DNA of 38,604 bases. Source: Rubrivivax sp. (GTDB lineage Bacteria > Pseudomonadota > Gammaproteobacteria > Burkholderiales > Burkholderiaceae_C). Below, in pieces: positions 1 to 7,371 of the stretch. A program made the position numbers and the translations under genes. The notes beneath the pieces are model-generated. The model was not told the DNA's origin. It saw nothing but the letters and a program-made list of their open reading frames with translations, and ran no database searches. Each line of letters opens with the position of its first letter. Within the stretch, counting starts at the first letter, position 1. The stretch lies in assembly GCA_016719535.1 (NCBI GenBank), contig JADJYX010000033.1:1-38604 (forward strand). The letters run 5' to 3'.

Positions 1-66
1 GGTAATTCGGACCCCGACATCGCGCTAGTGGTTGCGACAGCAACTTTGTACGGATAAGGGTTCGGC
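1..66. other. left end of window, probable cos side
   Basis: These 66 bases precede the small terminase gene and hold no gene. The first bases contain GGACCCC at 10-16. Joined to the right edge, which ends GCGGGTCCT, this forms an inverted repeat GGGTCC-N9-GGACCC across the junction. Lambda-type phages have the cohesive site directly left of the small terminase gene, and cohesive-end nicking sites commonly show dyad symmetry. That the window edges are the mature termini is inference; no overhang can be proved from one linear sequence. Confidence 0.4.
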
Positions 67-585
67 ATGCCAGTCGGTACGGTCACGCTCATCACGCAGG
101 CGGAATACGCCCGGCGCCGCGGCTGCACCGAAGGCGCCGTGCGCCGCGCCGTGCGGGATGGCCGCATCTCGCTGATCGACGGCAAGATCGACCCTGTGGC
201 CGCAGATGCGCAGTGGTCCCGCAACACCCGCGTGCGGGCCGGCAGCAGGCCGACCGACGACGCCAACCTGGTGGCCGGCGGCACGCCCGCGTCGCGGGAC
301 GACGAAGACAGCACCACCGGCTACTGGACGGCCAAAAGCAAGCGAGAGGCCGCCGAGGCCGAAATCGCCGAGCTCAAGCTGGCCGAGCTGCAGGGCAACC
401 TCGTGCGCGCCGACGCCGTGCGTGCCGCCATGGCCAAGCGCGTCGCCGCCGTGCGCGAGGCCCTGCTGCAGCTTCCCGCCCGGGTGGTGCCGTTGCTGGT
501 GGCTGACTCCTCGCCCGCGGCGATGGATCACACACTGCGCACCGAGATCGTGGCCGCCCTGGCCAACCTGACCGAGGCCGACTGA
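67..585 (+). CDS. terminase small subunit, Nu1-like
   Basis: A 172-aa protein that should bind the cos site and deliver it to the large terminase. The N-terminus (about residues 7-40) reads as a winged-helix/HTH module (LITQAEYARRRGCTEGAVRR), as in the Nu1 family DNA-binding domain. A charged, probably helical middle (residues 95-150) would carry oligomerisation and large-subunit contact. Its length is close to lambda Nu1 (about 180 aa). The stop overlaps the large terminase start by one base (TGATG), so the two are translationally coupled. First gene of the late operon. Confidence 0.85.
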   Translation: MPVGTVTLITQAEYARRRGCTEGAVRRAVRDGRISLIDGKIDPVAADAQWSRNTRVRAGSRPTDDANLVAGGTPASRDDEDSTTGYWTAKSKREAAEAEIAELKLAELQGNLVRADAVRAAMAKRVAAVREALLQLPARVVPLLVADSSPAAMDHTLRTEIVAALANLTEAD

Positions 586-2615
586 TGGGCGCGCGCGACC
601 TCGAGCTCGACCTCGTCAACGCCGACGACCTGGTGCGCGCCGTCTTTGCCGAATTCCTGGCCCCGCCGCCCCTCATCACCGTCACCGACTGGGCCGAGCG
701 CAGCCGCGTGCTGTCGGGCAAGGACTCGTCTGAGCCCGGCCCCTACCGCGTCGCCCGCACCCCCTACGCGCGCGAGCCGATGGACTGCCTCAGCCAGACC
801 TCGCCGGTGGAAGAGGTGGTCCTGATGTGGGGCGCGCAGACCAGCAAAACCACCATCGGCAGCAACTGGCTTGGCTACCTGGTCGACACCAACCCCGGCC
901 CGGTCATGATCGTGCAGCCCACCATCGACATGGCCAAGCGCTACAGCCGCCAGCGCCTGGCGCCGATGATCGAAGAGTCCCCCGCGCTGCGCCGCAAGGT
1001 GACTGAAAACCGCAGCCGCGACGACGCCAACACCACGCTGCTGAAGGAATTCGCGGGCGGCTTCATGGCCGTGGCCGGCGCCAACAGCGCCGCCGGCCTG
1101 CGCAGCATGCCCGTGCGCGACCTGTTTCTCGACGAGATCGACGGCTACCCGATCGACGTCGACGGCGAGGGCGACCCCATCAAGCTGGCCGAGGCCCGGC
1201 AGACCACCTTCGCCCGCCGCAAGCGCCTCAAGACCAGCACACCCACCACGCGCGACTTCTCGCGCATCGAGGCGGCCTACATGGCCAGCGACCGCTGCCG
1301 CTACCACGTGCCGTGCCCGCACTGCCAGGGCCTGCAGCCGCTGGAATGGGGCGCCGACACCGAGCACGGCATCAAGTGGGACAAGGCGCCCGACGGGTCG
1401 CCCGTCCGCGCCAGCGTGCGCTGCGTCTGCCGCCACTGCGGCGCTGAGATCCGCGAGCATGCAAAGCCCGCCATGCTGGCCGCCGGCCGCTGGGTGCCGG
1501 ACGCACCGGGCGCCCAGGGCGGCCGCGTGCGCGGCTTCCACCTGTCCAGCCTCTACAGCCCGCTGGGCTGGCTGTCCTGGGCCGACCTGGCCGACGAATG
1601 GCACCGCGCCCGCCTGGCCACCAGCACCGGGGATGTCTCGCTGCTGCGCGTCTTCGTCAACACCCGCCTGGCCGACACCTTCGAAGAGCAGGGCGACAAG
1701 GCCGACGAGCACGCCCTGCGCCGCCGCGCGTCCGACATCCCGCTGCGCCAGGTTCACTGGGGCCTGTACGTCATCACGCTGGGCGTGGACGTTCAGGGTG
1801 ACCGCCTGGAGGCATACGCCTGGGCCTGGGGCCGCGGCCTCGAGCGCCAGCTCGTCGACCGCCAGGTCATCTACGGCGACCCGGCCTTGCCCGAAAGCGA
1901 GCCCGGCAGCCCCTGGGCCGCGCTCACCGACTACCGCCGCACGCCCATCCTGCACGCCAGCGGCAAGCCCGTGCCCGTGCTGGCCTGCATGATCGACAGC
2001 GGTGGCCACCACACCCAGGCCGTCTACAGCTACGCCCGCGGCCACCAGCATGCCGGCGTCTGCGCCGTCAAGGGCAGCAGCCAGTCGGGCCGCAGCGTGC
2101 TTGGCAAGCCCACGCCGCAGGATCTGACGTGGCGCGGTGAAAAGCACAAGCGCGGCGTGCTGCTCTGGCCCATCGGCACCGACACCGCCAAGAGCGAAAT
2201 CTACGGCCGCCTGCGCATCGCCGAGCCCGGCCCCGGCTACGTGCACCTGAGCCGCCACCTGCCGCCCGACGTCTTTGAGCAGCTCACCGCCGAGCGACTG
2301 GTCACCCGCTACGTCAAGGGCCACCCGCGCCTGGAATGGGTCAAGCCCGCCGGCAGGCGCAACGAAGCGCTGGATTGCGCCGTGTACGCGCTGGCCGGCG
2401 CCCACAAGCTGGGCATGGACCGGTGGCGCGAGGGCGACTGGTCCAAGTGGGCCGCGCGCGTCGAGGTGCGTGACCTCTTCGACCAGGACGCGGCCGAGCC
2501 CGCGCCGCCGCCGCAAAAGCCCGACGACGAAGCACCGGCCACGCCCGCCGCAGCGCCAAGCCCGCCCCAGCAACCCCGCCTGCGCCGCCGCGGCAGCATC
2601 AGAGGCCACCTGTAG
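585..2615 (+). CDS. terminase large subunit, lambda gpA family
   Basis: A 676-aa packaging ATPase and nuclease; lambda gpA is 641 aa. The ATPase centre is visible as the family's Walker A-like loop WGAQTSKTT (about residues 83-91) and Walker B FLDEID (about 180-185). A zinc-binding insertion follows (CPHC and CRHC pairs, about 244-290). The C-terminal nuclease fold begins near TLGVDVQGDRLEAYAW, with the expected acidic residue. The tail after about residue 630 is Ala/Pro/Asp-rich and low complexity. The gene starts on the last base of the small terminase stop codon. Acts in the cytoplasm at the portal. Confidence 0.96.
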   Translation: MGARDLELDLVNADDLVRAVFAEFLAPPPLITVTDWAERSRVLSGKDSSEPGPYRVARTPYAREPMDCLSQTSPVEEVVLMWGAQTSKTTIGSNWLGYLVDTNPGPVMIVQPTIDMAKRYSRQRLAPMIEESPALRRKVTENRSRDDANTTLLKEFAGGFMAVAGANSAAGLRSMPVRDLFLDEIDGYPIDVDGEGDPIKLAEARQTTFARRKRLKTSTPTTRDFSRIEAAYMASDRCRYHVPCPHCQGLQPLEWGADTEHGIKWDKAPDGSPVRASVRCVCRHCGAEIREHAKPAMLAAGRWVPDAPGAQGGRVRGFHLSSLYSPLGWLSWADLADEWHRARLATSTGDVSLLRVFVNTRLADTFEEQGDKADEHALRRRASDIPLRQVHWGLYVITLGVDVQGDRLEAYAWAWGRGLERQLVDRQVIYGDPALPESEPGSPWAALTDYRRTPILHASGKPVPVLACMIDSGGHHTQAVYSYARGHQHAGVCAVKGSSQSGRSVLGKPTPQDLTWRGEKHKRGVLLWPIGTDTAKSEIYGRLRIAEPGPGYVHLSRHLPPDVFEQLTAERLVTRYVKGHPRLEWVKPAGRRNEALDCAVYALAGAHKLGMDRWREGDWSKWAARVEVRDLFDQDAAEPAPPPQKPDDEAPATPAAAPSPPQQPRLRRRGSIRGHL

Positions 2616-2618
2616 ACC

Positions 2619-2939
2619 ATGACGCGCACCAGCCTGCTCGCCCACGTCATCGAACGCGCCGCCGAGGCCCTGGCCGCCGACTCGCGCATTCCCGCGCCGG
2701 CCCGCGTGGCTTTCCAGCAGCATGCCGCGCACGTGCTGCGCGTGCAGTTTGCCGCCATGGTCGGCGGCGAGCGCATCTATGCCCCTAAGCTCGGCGACGT
2801 CGAGCGCGCCGCGCGCGAGCAGCGCATCCAGCAGGCCCTGGCCGCCGGAGAGCCCACGCGCCTGATCGCCCGGCGTGAGCGCGTCAGCGAGCGCTGGGTC
2901 CGCGCCCTGCGTGCCCGGGGCGGAAGCGCCGCGCCTTAA
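2619..2939 (+). CDS. Mor-like transcription regulator
   Basis: A 106-aa protein whose C-terminal half matches the Mor/C activator pattern: a GGERIYAPK beta turn, then a helix-turn-helix (ERAAREQRIQQALAAGEPTR ending in VSERWVRALR). In Mu, Mor activates middle transcription. Here it sits three bases after the terminase, a place where lambda-type phages usually carry gpW. It could activate late transcription or autoregulate. Its 3' end, including the TAA stop, lies inside a 32-bp element that recurs before the portal gene, a possible binding site; that link is inference. Confidence 0.7.
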   Translation: MTRTSLLAHVIERAAEALAADSRIPAPARVAFQQHAAHVLRVQFAAMVGGERIYAPKLGDVERAAREQRIQQALAAGEPTRLIARRERVSERWVRALRARGGSAAP

Positions 2940-2951
2940 CTGTTCCGCGCG
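2920..2951 (+). repeat. 32-bp element, copy A
   Basis: Thirty of 32 bases are identical to 7320-7351; the core shared stretch is GCCTTAACTGTTCCGCGCG. The ends form an interrupted inverted repeat (GCGGAA and TTCCGC). The element covers the end of the Mor-like gene. With copy B it brackets the block from 3005 to 7302. It may be a regulatory site, a mosaic exchange joint, or both. Confidence 0.8.
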
Positions 2952-3004
2952 TCAGGCGCACGCTCGCCAGCGACCGAGCGAGCCATCCACCCGGAGCCTG
3001 ACCC

Positions 3005-3424
3005 ATGGCCTACAGCCACGCCACCCTGATCGACGCCGGCCCGGCGCTGCTGGCCACGCGCGCAGCCACTGCCGGCCGCATCGTCGAGCGCCTGCTCTCG
3101 GCCTACGCCAACGGCGACAACCTGGCCACCATCACCGGCAACACCATCGCCGGGCCGCTGACGCTGGCAGCAGGTGACTTCACCATCGCCGCGGGTGGGT
3201 CCAACTCGCGCGTGCTCACCATCGCCGGCAAAACTCACACCCTGACCGCCGGCGTCACCAGCCCCGCCGCGCCGGTGCCGTACCGTGCCATCGTCGACAC
3301 CGTCACCAGCGAGGTGCTCTTCGTCGGCCAGGCCGCATCCGTGGGTGGTGACGCGCCGCCATGGGCCATCGGCGGCCAGGTCGCCGTGGGCGCCATCACG
3401 CTCACCTTCAGCCAGCCTGCCTGA
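3005..3424 (+). CDS. hypothetical virion protein, beta-rich
   Basis: A 139-aa protein rich in Ala, Thr, Gly and Val with alternating hydrophobic strands and almost no charge clusters, typical of virion surface or decoration proteins. No family recognised. It has no signal peptide or membrane segment. A GGAGCC ribosome-binding site lies about 8 bases before the ATG. It starts the block inserted between terminase and portal and is followed four bases later by the propeller gene, so it probably acts with it on the particle surface. That role is inferred from context. Confidence 0.6.
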   Translation: MAYSHATLIDAGPALLATRAATAGRIVERLLSAYANGDNLATITGNTIAGPLTLAAGDFTIAAGGSNSRVLTIAGKTHTLTAGVTSPAAPVPYRAIVDTVTSEVLFVGQAASVGGDAPPWAIGGQVAVGAITLTFSQPA

Positions 3425-3427
3425 CTC

Positions 3428-4720
3428 ATGGCCACCCCGACCCCGGGCTCCGTCAGCGTCGCCGCCAGCACGGCGGCGGTGTATGGCGGCCGCAGCGCGC
3501 CAAACCCGGTGCCATATCTGGTCAACAGCAACGCCATCTGGACGTGGTTTGGGCAGCCCATCGCACTGCGCGCAGGCGACTTCACGTTCTCCGGCGGCGT
3601 GTCGTCGGCCGGCACGATCAGCGCGCACATCATCGACCACGCCAGCGGCAATGCCGTGTCGACGGTGCAACTTTCATCGACGGCGCTGGAAGTGGACGAC
3701 CACGACCAGCCGCAGTTCTGTGTGCTCCCCAGCGGCAACATCTTTGCCGCCTACGGAAAGCACAACGACGAAGCCAGCCGCTATCGGCGGTGCACCAATC
3801 CAGCAGACCCCGGCAACGCGGCCAGCTGGACCGCTGAAGCCTGGGTCGGCAGCGTGTCGCAGGGCATGTTCAGCTATCCGTCGCCAATGGTGTTCCCTGC
3901 CGACACCAGCAAGCTCTACGTCATCTCGCGTCGATGGGTGCTGGCCAGCCCCAGCACGCGGGCGCTGTCGTTCCGGTCGGCCACCAATTACGACACGGGC
4001 AGCCCAACCTGGACGTTGAGCACCGACCTTTTCAAGGTCGAGAACCGCATCCCATACTGGAAGCTGCGCCAGGTCGGCAGCGTGGTGCATGTGGCCATTA
4101 CCAACATGCACCCGGTGGAAGGCGCGGCCGGCCTGTATTACTTCCGCCTGGTGCACAACGGCACGGGCTTGGAAGCAAGGCTGCCGGACGGCGCGCTCAT
4201 CACCGCGGGCTTCCCGATCACCAACACAGACTGCTCACTGGTCGCTGATGGCTCATCGACCCGTGTGTGGGTGCTGGATGTGGCCGAAGGCGCGGACGGT
4301 CGCCCGCGCATCCTCTACACCCGCTATCCCGGAAACGACGGGTCGGCCATCGAATACTGGCATGCCCGCTGGACCGGAAGCGAGTGGGTGCGCACCAAGA
4401 TCGCCGACGACGGTGCGGGCCTCTATAGCCCCGAGGTGTACTACCCGGGCGGCGGCTGCTTCAACGCCAACAACCCGCTGCGGGTGTGCCTGTCGCTGCC
4501 GGTGTCCGGCGTGCGTCAGGTGGTCGAGTACCAGACCAGCGACGAGGCGTCGTGGACCGTGCGTCGACAGATCACCAGCGGCGGCAGCGCCGGCAGCCCG
4601 CTGAAGTTCCGCCCGATCAGCCCCGTCAATCACGACGACCGCGCGGCGTACCTGTACCTGTCGGGCACCTACACCACCTACACCAACTATTCGACCGCGA
4701 GCTACGCGGTGGCGGGGTAA
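3428..4720 (+). CDS. BNR-like beta-propeller protein, putative glycan-binding or depolymerase
   Basis: A 430-aa protein resembling the BNR_4 group of beta-propellers. The marker stretch DHDQPQFCVLPSGNIFAAYGKH (about residues 90-111) is typical of that group, and repeated W/Y-rich blades follow (ASWTAEAWVG, PTWTLSTDL, YWHARWTGSEWV). Such propellers occur in sialidases and polysaccharide-active enzymes and in phage receptor-binding proteins. Catalytic residues cannot be assigned by eye. GC content looks lower than in flanking packaging genes, hinting at transfer. Its position upstream of the portal is unusual for a receptor-binding protein. Confidence 0.6.
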   Translation: MATPTPGSVSVAASTAAVYGGRSAPNPVPYLVNSNAIWTWFGQPIALRAGDFTFSGGVSSAGTISAHIIDHASGNAVSTVQLSSTALEVDDHDQPQFCVLPSGNIFAAYGKHNDEASRYRRCTNPADPGNAASWTAEAWVGSVSQGMFSYPSPMVFPADTSKLYVISRRWVLASPSTRALSFRSATNYDTGSPTWTLSTDLFKVENRIPYWKLRQVGSVVHVAITNMHPVEGAAGLYYFRLVHNGTGLEARLPDGALITAGFPITNTDCSLVADGSSTRVWVLDVAEGADGRPRILYTRYPGNDGSAIEYWHARWTGSEWVRTKIADDGAGLYSPEVYYPGGGCFNANNPLRVCLSLPVSGVRQVVEYQTSDEASWTVRRQITSGGSAGSPLKFRPISPVNHDDRAAYLYLSGTYTTYTNYSTASYAVAG

Positions 4721-4723
4721 CTC

Positions 4724-6145
4724 ATGCCGAGCAGGTCGATCAACTTCCGCAATAGCCTGGGCTATGTCACCGACGGCGCAGACGAAGGCTACAACGCGGG
4801 CTTCAACGGGTTCAATGCTGCGAGCGGGTTGACCGTTGCGTGGTCGGCCGACATGACGGCCAACGCGCGCGACCGCAGCTCGTCGGTCGACAGGCGCCTG
4901 GCCGGCATCGTCTTCCAGGCCAACAACGGCACCACGCGGGACTTCACCATCACCCTGCCCGACGGGGCTGGGTGGTACGAGATCGGCCTGGCATTGGGCG
5001 ATGACGCCAACGCAATGCCCGACATCCGGGCGGAGCTGCTGGACGGCACGACCTCCTTCAAGGTCATCACCGGCGCCACGGCGGCGGGCGAGTTCCTGGA
5101 CGCTGACGGCACGCTGCGAACCGCTGCGGCCTGGCCGGGGTCTCACACCCTGATCACGCGGGAGATGGCCAGCACGTCGCTGGTGCTGCGCCTGGGCAAG
5201 AATGGAACCGGCTCAAGCCCTGTCGCGCACATCTACACCAACAAGCTGGCGGGTCCGCCAGCCGACACCACCCCGCCCACCCTCACCAGCCCCACCGGCA
5301 CCGGCGGCGCGCTCACCTGCACCGGCAGCGTCAGTACCGACGAGGGCAACGGCACCCTGTATGCCGTCGTCACCGCCAGCGCCACCGCGCCCAGCGCCGC
5401 GCAGGTCAAGGCGGGGCAGGACCACACCGGCACCGCCGCGCTGCGCGTCGTCAGCCAGGCCGTCAGCGGCACCGGCGTGCAAAGCATCGCCAGCGGCGCC
5501 GTCACCGCCGGCACGCGCTACTGGCACTACATGCACGAGGACGCGGCGGCCAACCAGTCCACCGTCGCCAGCTCGGCATCGTTCGCCGTCACGGCCAGCG
5601 CGCCCACGATCAACACCCAGCCCAGCAACCAGACCGTCACCGCGCCGGGCGCCGCCGCCTTCACCGTCAGCGCCACCGCCAGCGGCGGCAGCCTCAGCTA
5701 TCAGTGGCAGCGTGAGCCCGCCGCCGGCGGTGGCTTCAGCAACATCAGCGGCGAGACGTCGGCCAACTACACCACCGGCGCCACCGCCGTCAGCGGCGGC
5801 AGCCACAACAACGGCGACAAGTACCGCGTCGTCGTCACCGACAGCAACGGCAGCGCCACCAGCAGCACGGCCACGCTCACCGTCAATGCCGCCGCCGCGG
5901 GCATCACCAGCAGCCCGCTGAAGGACAACACCGGCACGCTGCACCTGTCGGCGCCGGTCGAAGCCTTCGTGCTCAACGCCACCACCGGCGCGCTGGTGCT
6001 GCGCAAGACCGGGCTGACCAGCCACGCCAGCACCGGTGTGGTGACGTTCACCGACGCAGCCCTGACCGCCGCCACGCAATACCGCGTGGTCTGGCGCCGC
6101 ACCGACACCGGCGCCCAGGGCCTCGAACTGCTCACCGCAGCCTGA
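4724..6145 (+). CDS. Ig-like domain virion surface protein
   Basis: A 473-aa protein. Residues 1-180 are beta-rich and resemble a galactose- or carbohydrate-binding sandwich. Residues about 185-290 contain Pro/Thr/Gly linkers and an FN3-like segment. Residues about 292-385 are a recognisable Ig-like domain (TQPSNQTVTAPGAAAFTVSA, SYQWQ, YRVVVTDSNGS). A C-terminal domain of about 80 residues follows. Ig-like domains on phage particles usually bind cell-surface or mucus glycans weakly. Expected to be displayed on capsid or tail; which one cannot be told. Confidence 0.7.
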   Translation: MPSRSINFRNSLGYVTDGADEGYNAGFNGFNAASGLTVAWSADMTANARDRSSSVDRRLAGIVFQANNGTTRDFTITLPDGAGWYEIGLALGDDANAMPDIRAELLDGTTSFKVITGATAAGEFLDADGTLRTAAAWPGSHTLITREMASTSLVLRLGKNGTGSSPVAHIYTNKLAGPPADTTPPTLTSPTGTGGALTCTGSVSTDEGNGTLYAVVTASATAPSAAQVKAGQDHTGTAALRVVSQAVSGTGVQSIASGAVTAGTRYWHYMHEDAAANQSTVASSASFAVTASAPTINTQPSNQTVTAPGAAAFTVSATASGGSLSYQWQREPAAGGGFSNISGETSANYTTGATAVSGGSHNNGDKYRVVVTDSNGSATSSTATLTVNAAAAGITSSPLKDNTGTLHLSAPVEAFVLNATTGALVLRKTGLTSHASTGVVTFTDAALTAATQYRVVWRRTDTGAQGLELLTAA

Positions 6146-6149
6146 CACC

Positions 6150-6758
6150 ATGAGCTGCCGCGTCGACACCGCACCGCTGCTGGCCGGGGCCTGCGTCGTC
6201 AGCCTGTACGCAGGCCACGGCGTGCGCGGCGACGCCATCCCCAGCACCGGCACGCACGGCCCCAGCCCGCTGTACAACGACCTGTCCCTGCCCGCCGACG
6301 CGGCCAAGGAACACCGCTGGGGCATCGTCACCCCGCCGGCCACCGGCGCGCTGGTGGTGTACGAGGACGGCAGCTACGCCTACACCCCGCCCGGCGGCAC
6401 CGTCGACCTGACGGCTACCTACACCTACCGGCTGTGGCAGGACGGGGTGGACCTTGGCACGGCCAGCGAGAGCATCGTCATCGGGGCGGGCAGCGGCACG
6501 CCGGGCAGCCACACCGCCACCATGGCCGCGCTGGCGGCCGCCACGGCCTATTCGAGCTTCGCGGCCACCTACGCGGCGCCAGGCGGCGGCGCCGGCAGCC
6601 ACACCGCCACCATGGCCGCGCTGGCGGCCGCCACGGCCTATTCGAGCTTTGCGGCCACCTACACCGCGCAGGGCCCCATCGTCACCGACCCGCGCGGCAC
6701 CGTTCGGCTGGCCTACCGCGTGCAAACCATCGGCGGCTTCGTCATCGCCAGGGACTGA
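6150..6758 (+). CDS. repeat-containing hypothetical virion protein
   Basis: A 202-aa protein. The first 115 residues form a beta-rich domain (GALVVYEDGSYAYTPP is typical of cadherin/Ig-like bacterial repeats). Residues about 118-171 hold two almost identical copies of a 23-residue segment (SHTATMAALAAATAYSSF core) separated by a Gly-rich linker. The short C-terminal strand closes the protein. It probably belongs to the same surface structure as the Ig-like protein. Function unknown. Confidence 0.6.
   Translation: MSCRVDTAPLLAGACVVSLYAGHGVRGDAIPSTGTHGPSPLYNDLSLPADAAKEHRWGIVTPPATGALVVYEDGSYAYTPPGGTVDLTATYTYRLWQDGVDLGTASESIVIGAGSGTPGSHTATMAALAAATAYSSFAATYAAPGGGAGSHTATMAALAAATAYSSFAATYTAQGPIVTDPRGTVRLAYRVQTIGGFVIARD
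6504..6662 (+). repeat. tandem 69-bp repeat, period 90
   Basis: Bases 6504-6572 recur at 6594-6662 with a single difference (C6560/T6650). The unit encodes GSHTATMAALAAATAYSSFA. Near-identity at the DNA level, including third positions, indicates a recent duplication or frequent gene conversion. Confidence 0.9.
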
Positions 6759-6762
6759 CCCC

Positions 6763-7302
6763 ATGCAATCCGAAATCATCGCGGGCGACACGCTCAACTA
6801 CCGCGTCAGCGGCGGCGCTCATCCGGCCAGCGCGGGCTGGGTGCTGCGCTTCCGCCTGGTGCCGCGTGCGGCGGGCGGTACCGTCCTCAGCGTCAGCACC
6901 ACCGCCGACGGCGACGACTATCTGGTGCAAACGTCAACCGCTGGATGGGATGCCGGCGTCTATGCCTGGTCCGCCTGGGTCGAGCTTGGCGCCGAGCAAT
7001 ACACGCTGGAGCAGGGCCAGATCACTGTGCTGCCAGACCCGCGCACCGCAGTGGCCGGCACCGACACCCGCACTCAGGCCGAGATCGCGCTCGACGCCGC
7101 CAAGGCCGCGCTGGCCGCCTGGACACCCACCACGCGCCGCTACCGCATCAACGGCCGCGAGATGGAATTCAACAGCCCCGGCGACATCATCGCCATCATC
7201 CGGCACTGGGAAGGCGAGGTGCGCCGCGAGCAGTCCGCCGCCGCCATGGCCGCCGGCCGCGCCAGCGGGCGCAAGGTCTACGTGCGCATGGGCCGCGCCT
7301 GA
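6763..7302 (+). CDS. gpW-like head-tail joining protein with extra N-terminal domain
   Basis: A 179-aa protein starting at the ATG that follows the previous stop by four bases. The C-terminal 65 residues (RRYRINGREMEFNSPGDI, then a long helix IIRHWEGEVRREQSA) match the pattern of lambda gpW: a short beta hairpin with RREVEF-like residues and a following helix. gpW is only 68 aa, so residues 1-110 (beta-rich, IIAGDTLNYRVSGG) are an additional domain, probably a surface module. The location directly before the portal fits gpW. The domain assignment is by eye. Confidence 0.6.
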   Translation: MQSEIIAGDTLNYRVSGGAHPASAGWVLRFRLVPRAAGGTVLSVSTTADGDDYLVQTSTAGWDAGVYAWSAWVELGAEQYTLEQGQITVLPDPRTAVAGTDTRTQAEIALDAAKAALAAWTPTTRRYRINGREMEFNSPGDIIAIIRHWEGEVRREQSAAAMAAGRASGRKVYVRMGRA

Positions 7303-7319
7303 CCGATTGACCGCGCGCG

Positions 7320-7351
7320 GCGGAAGCGCTGTGCCTTAACTGTTCCGCGCG
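7320..7351 (+). repeat. 32-bp element, copy B
   Basis: Second copy of the element at 2920-2951, with two differences. It lies in the gap between the gpW-like gene and the portal gene and ends about 20 bases before the portal ATG. It is non-coding here, whereas copy A overlaps a gene end, which argues that sequence-level function or shared descent keeps it, not the protein. Confidence 0.8.
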
Positions 7352-7371
7352 GGGTGCGCAGCATCCCGCCC

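Noticed and set aside
528..2732. 734-aa minus-strand frame opposite terminase
   Set aside because: Shadow of the terminase genes caused by high GC; composition is Ala/Gly/His-rich without domains, while the plus strand has clear terminase motifs.
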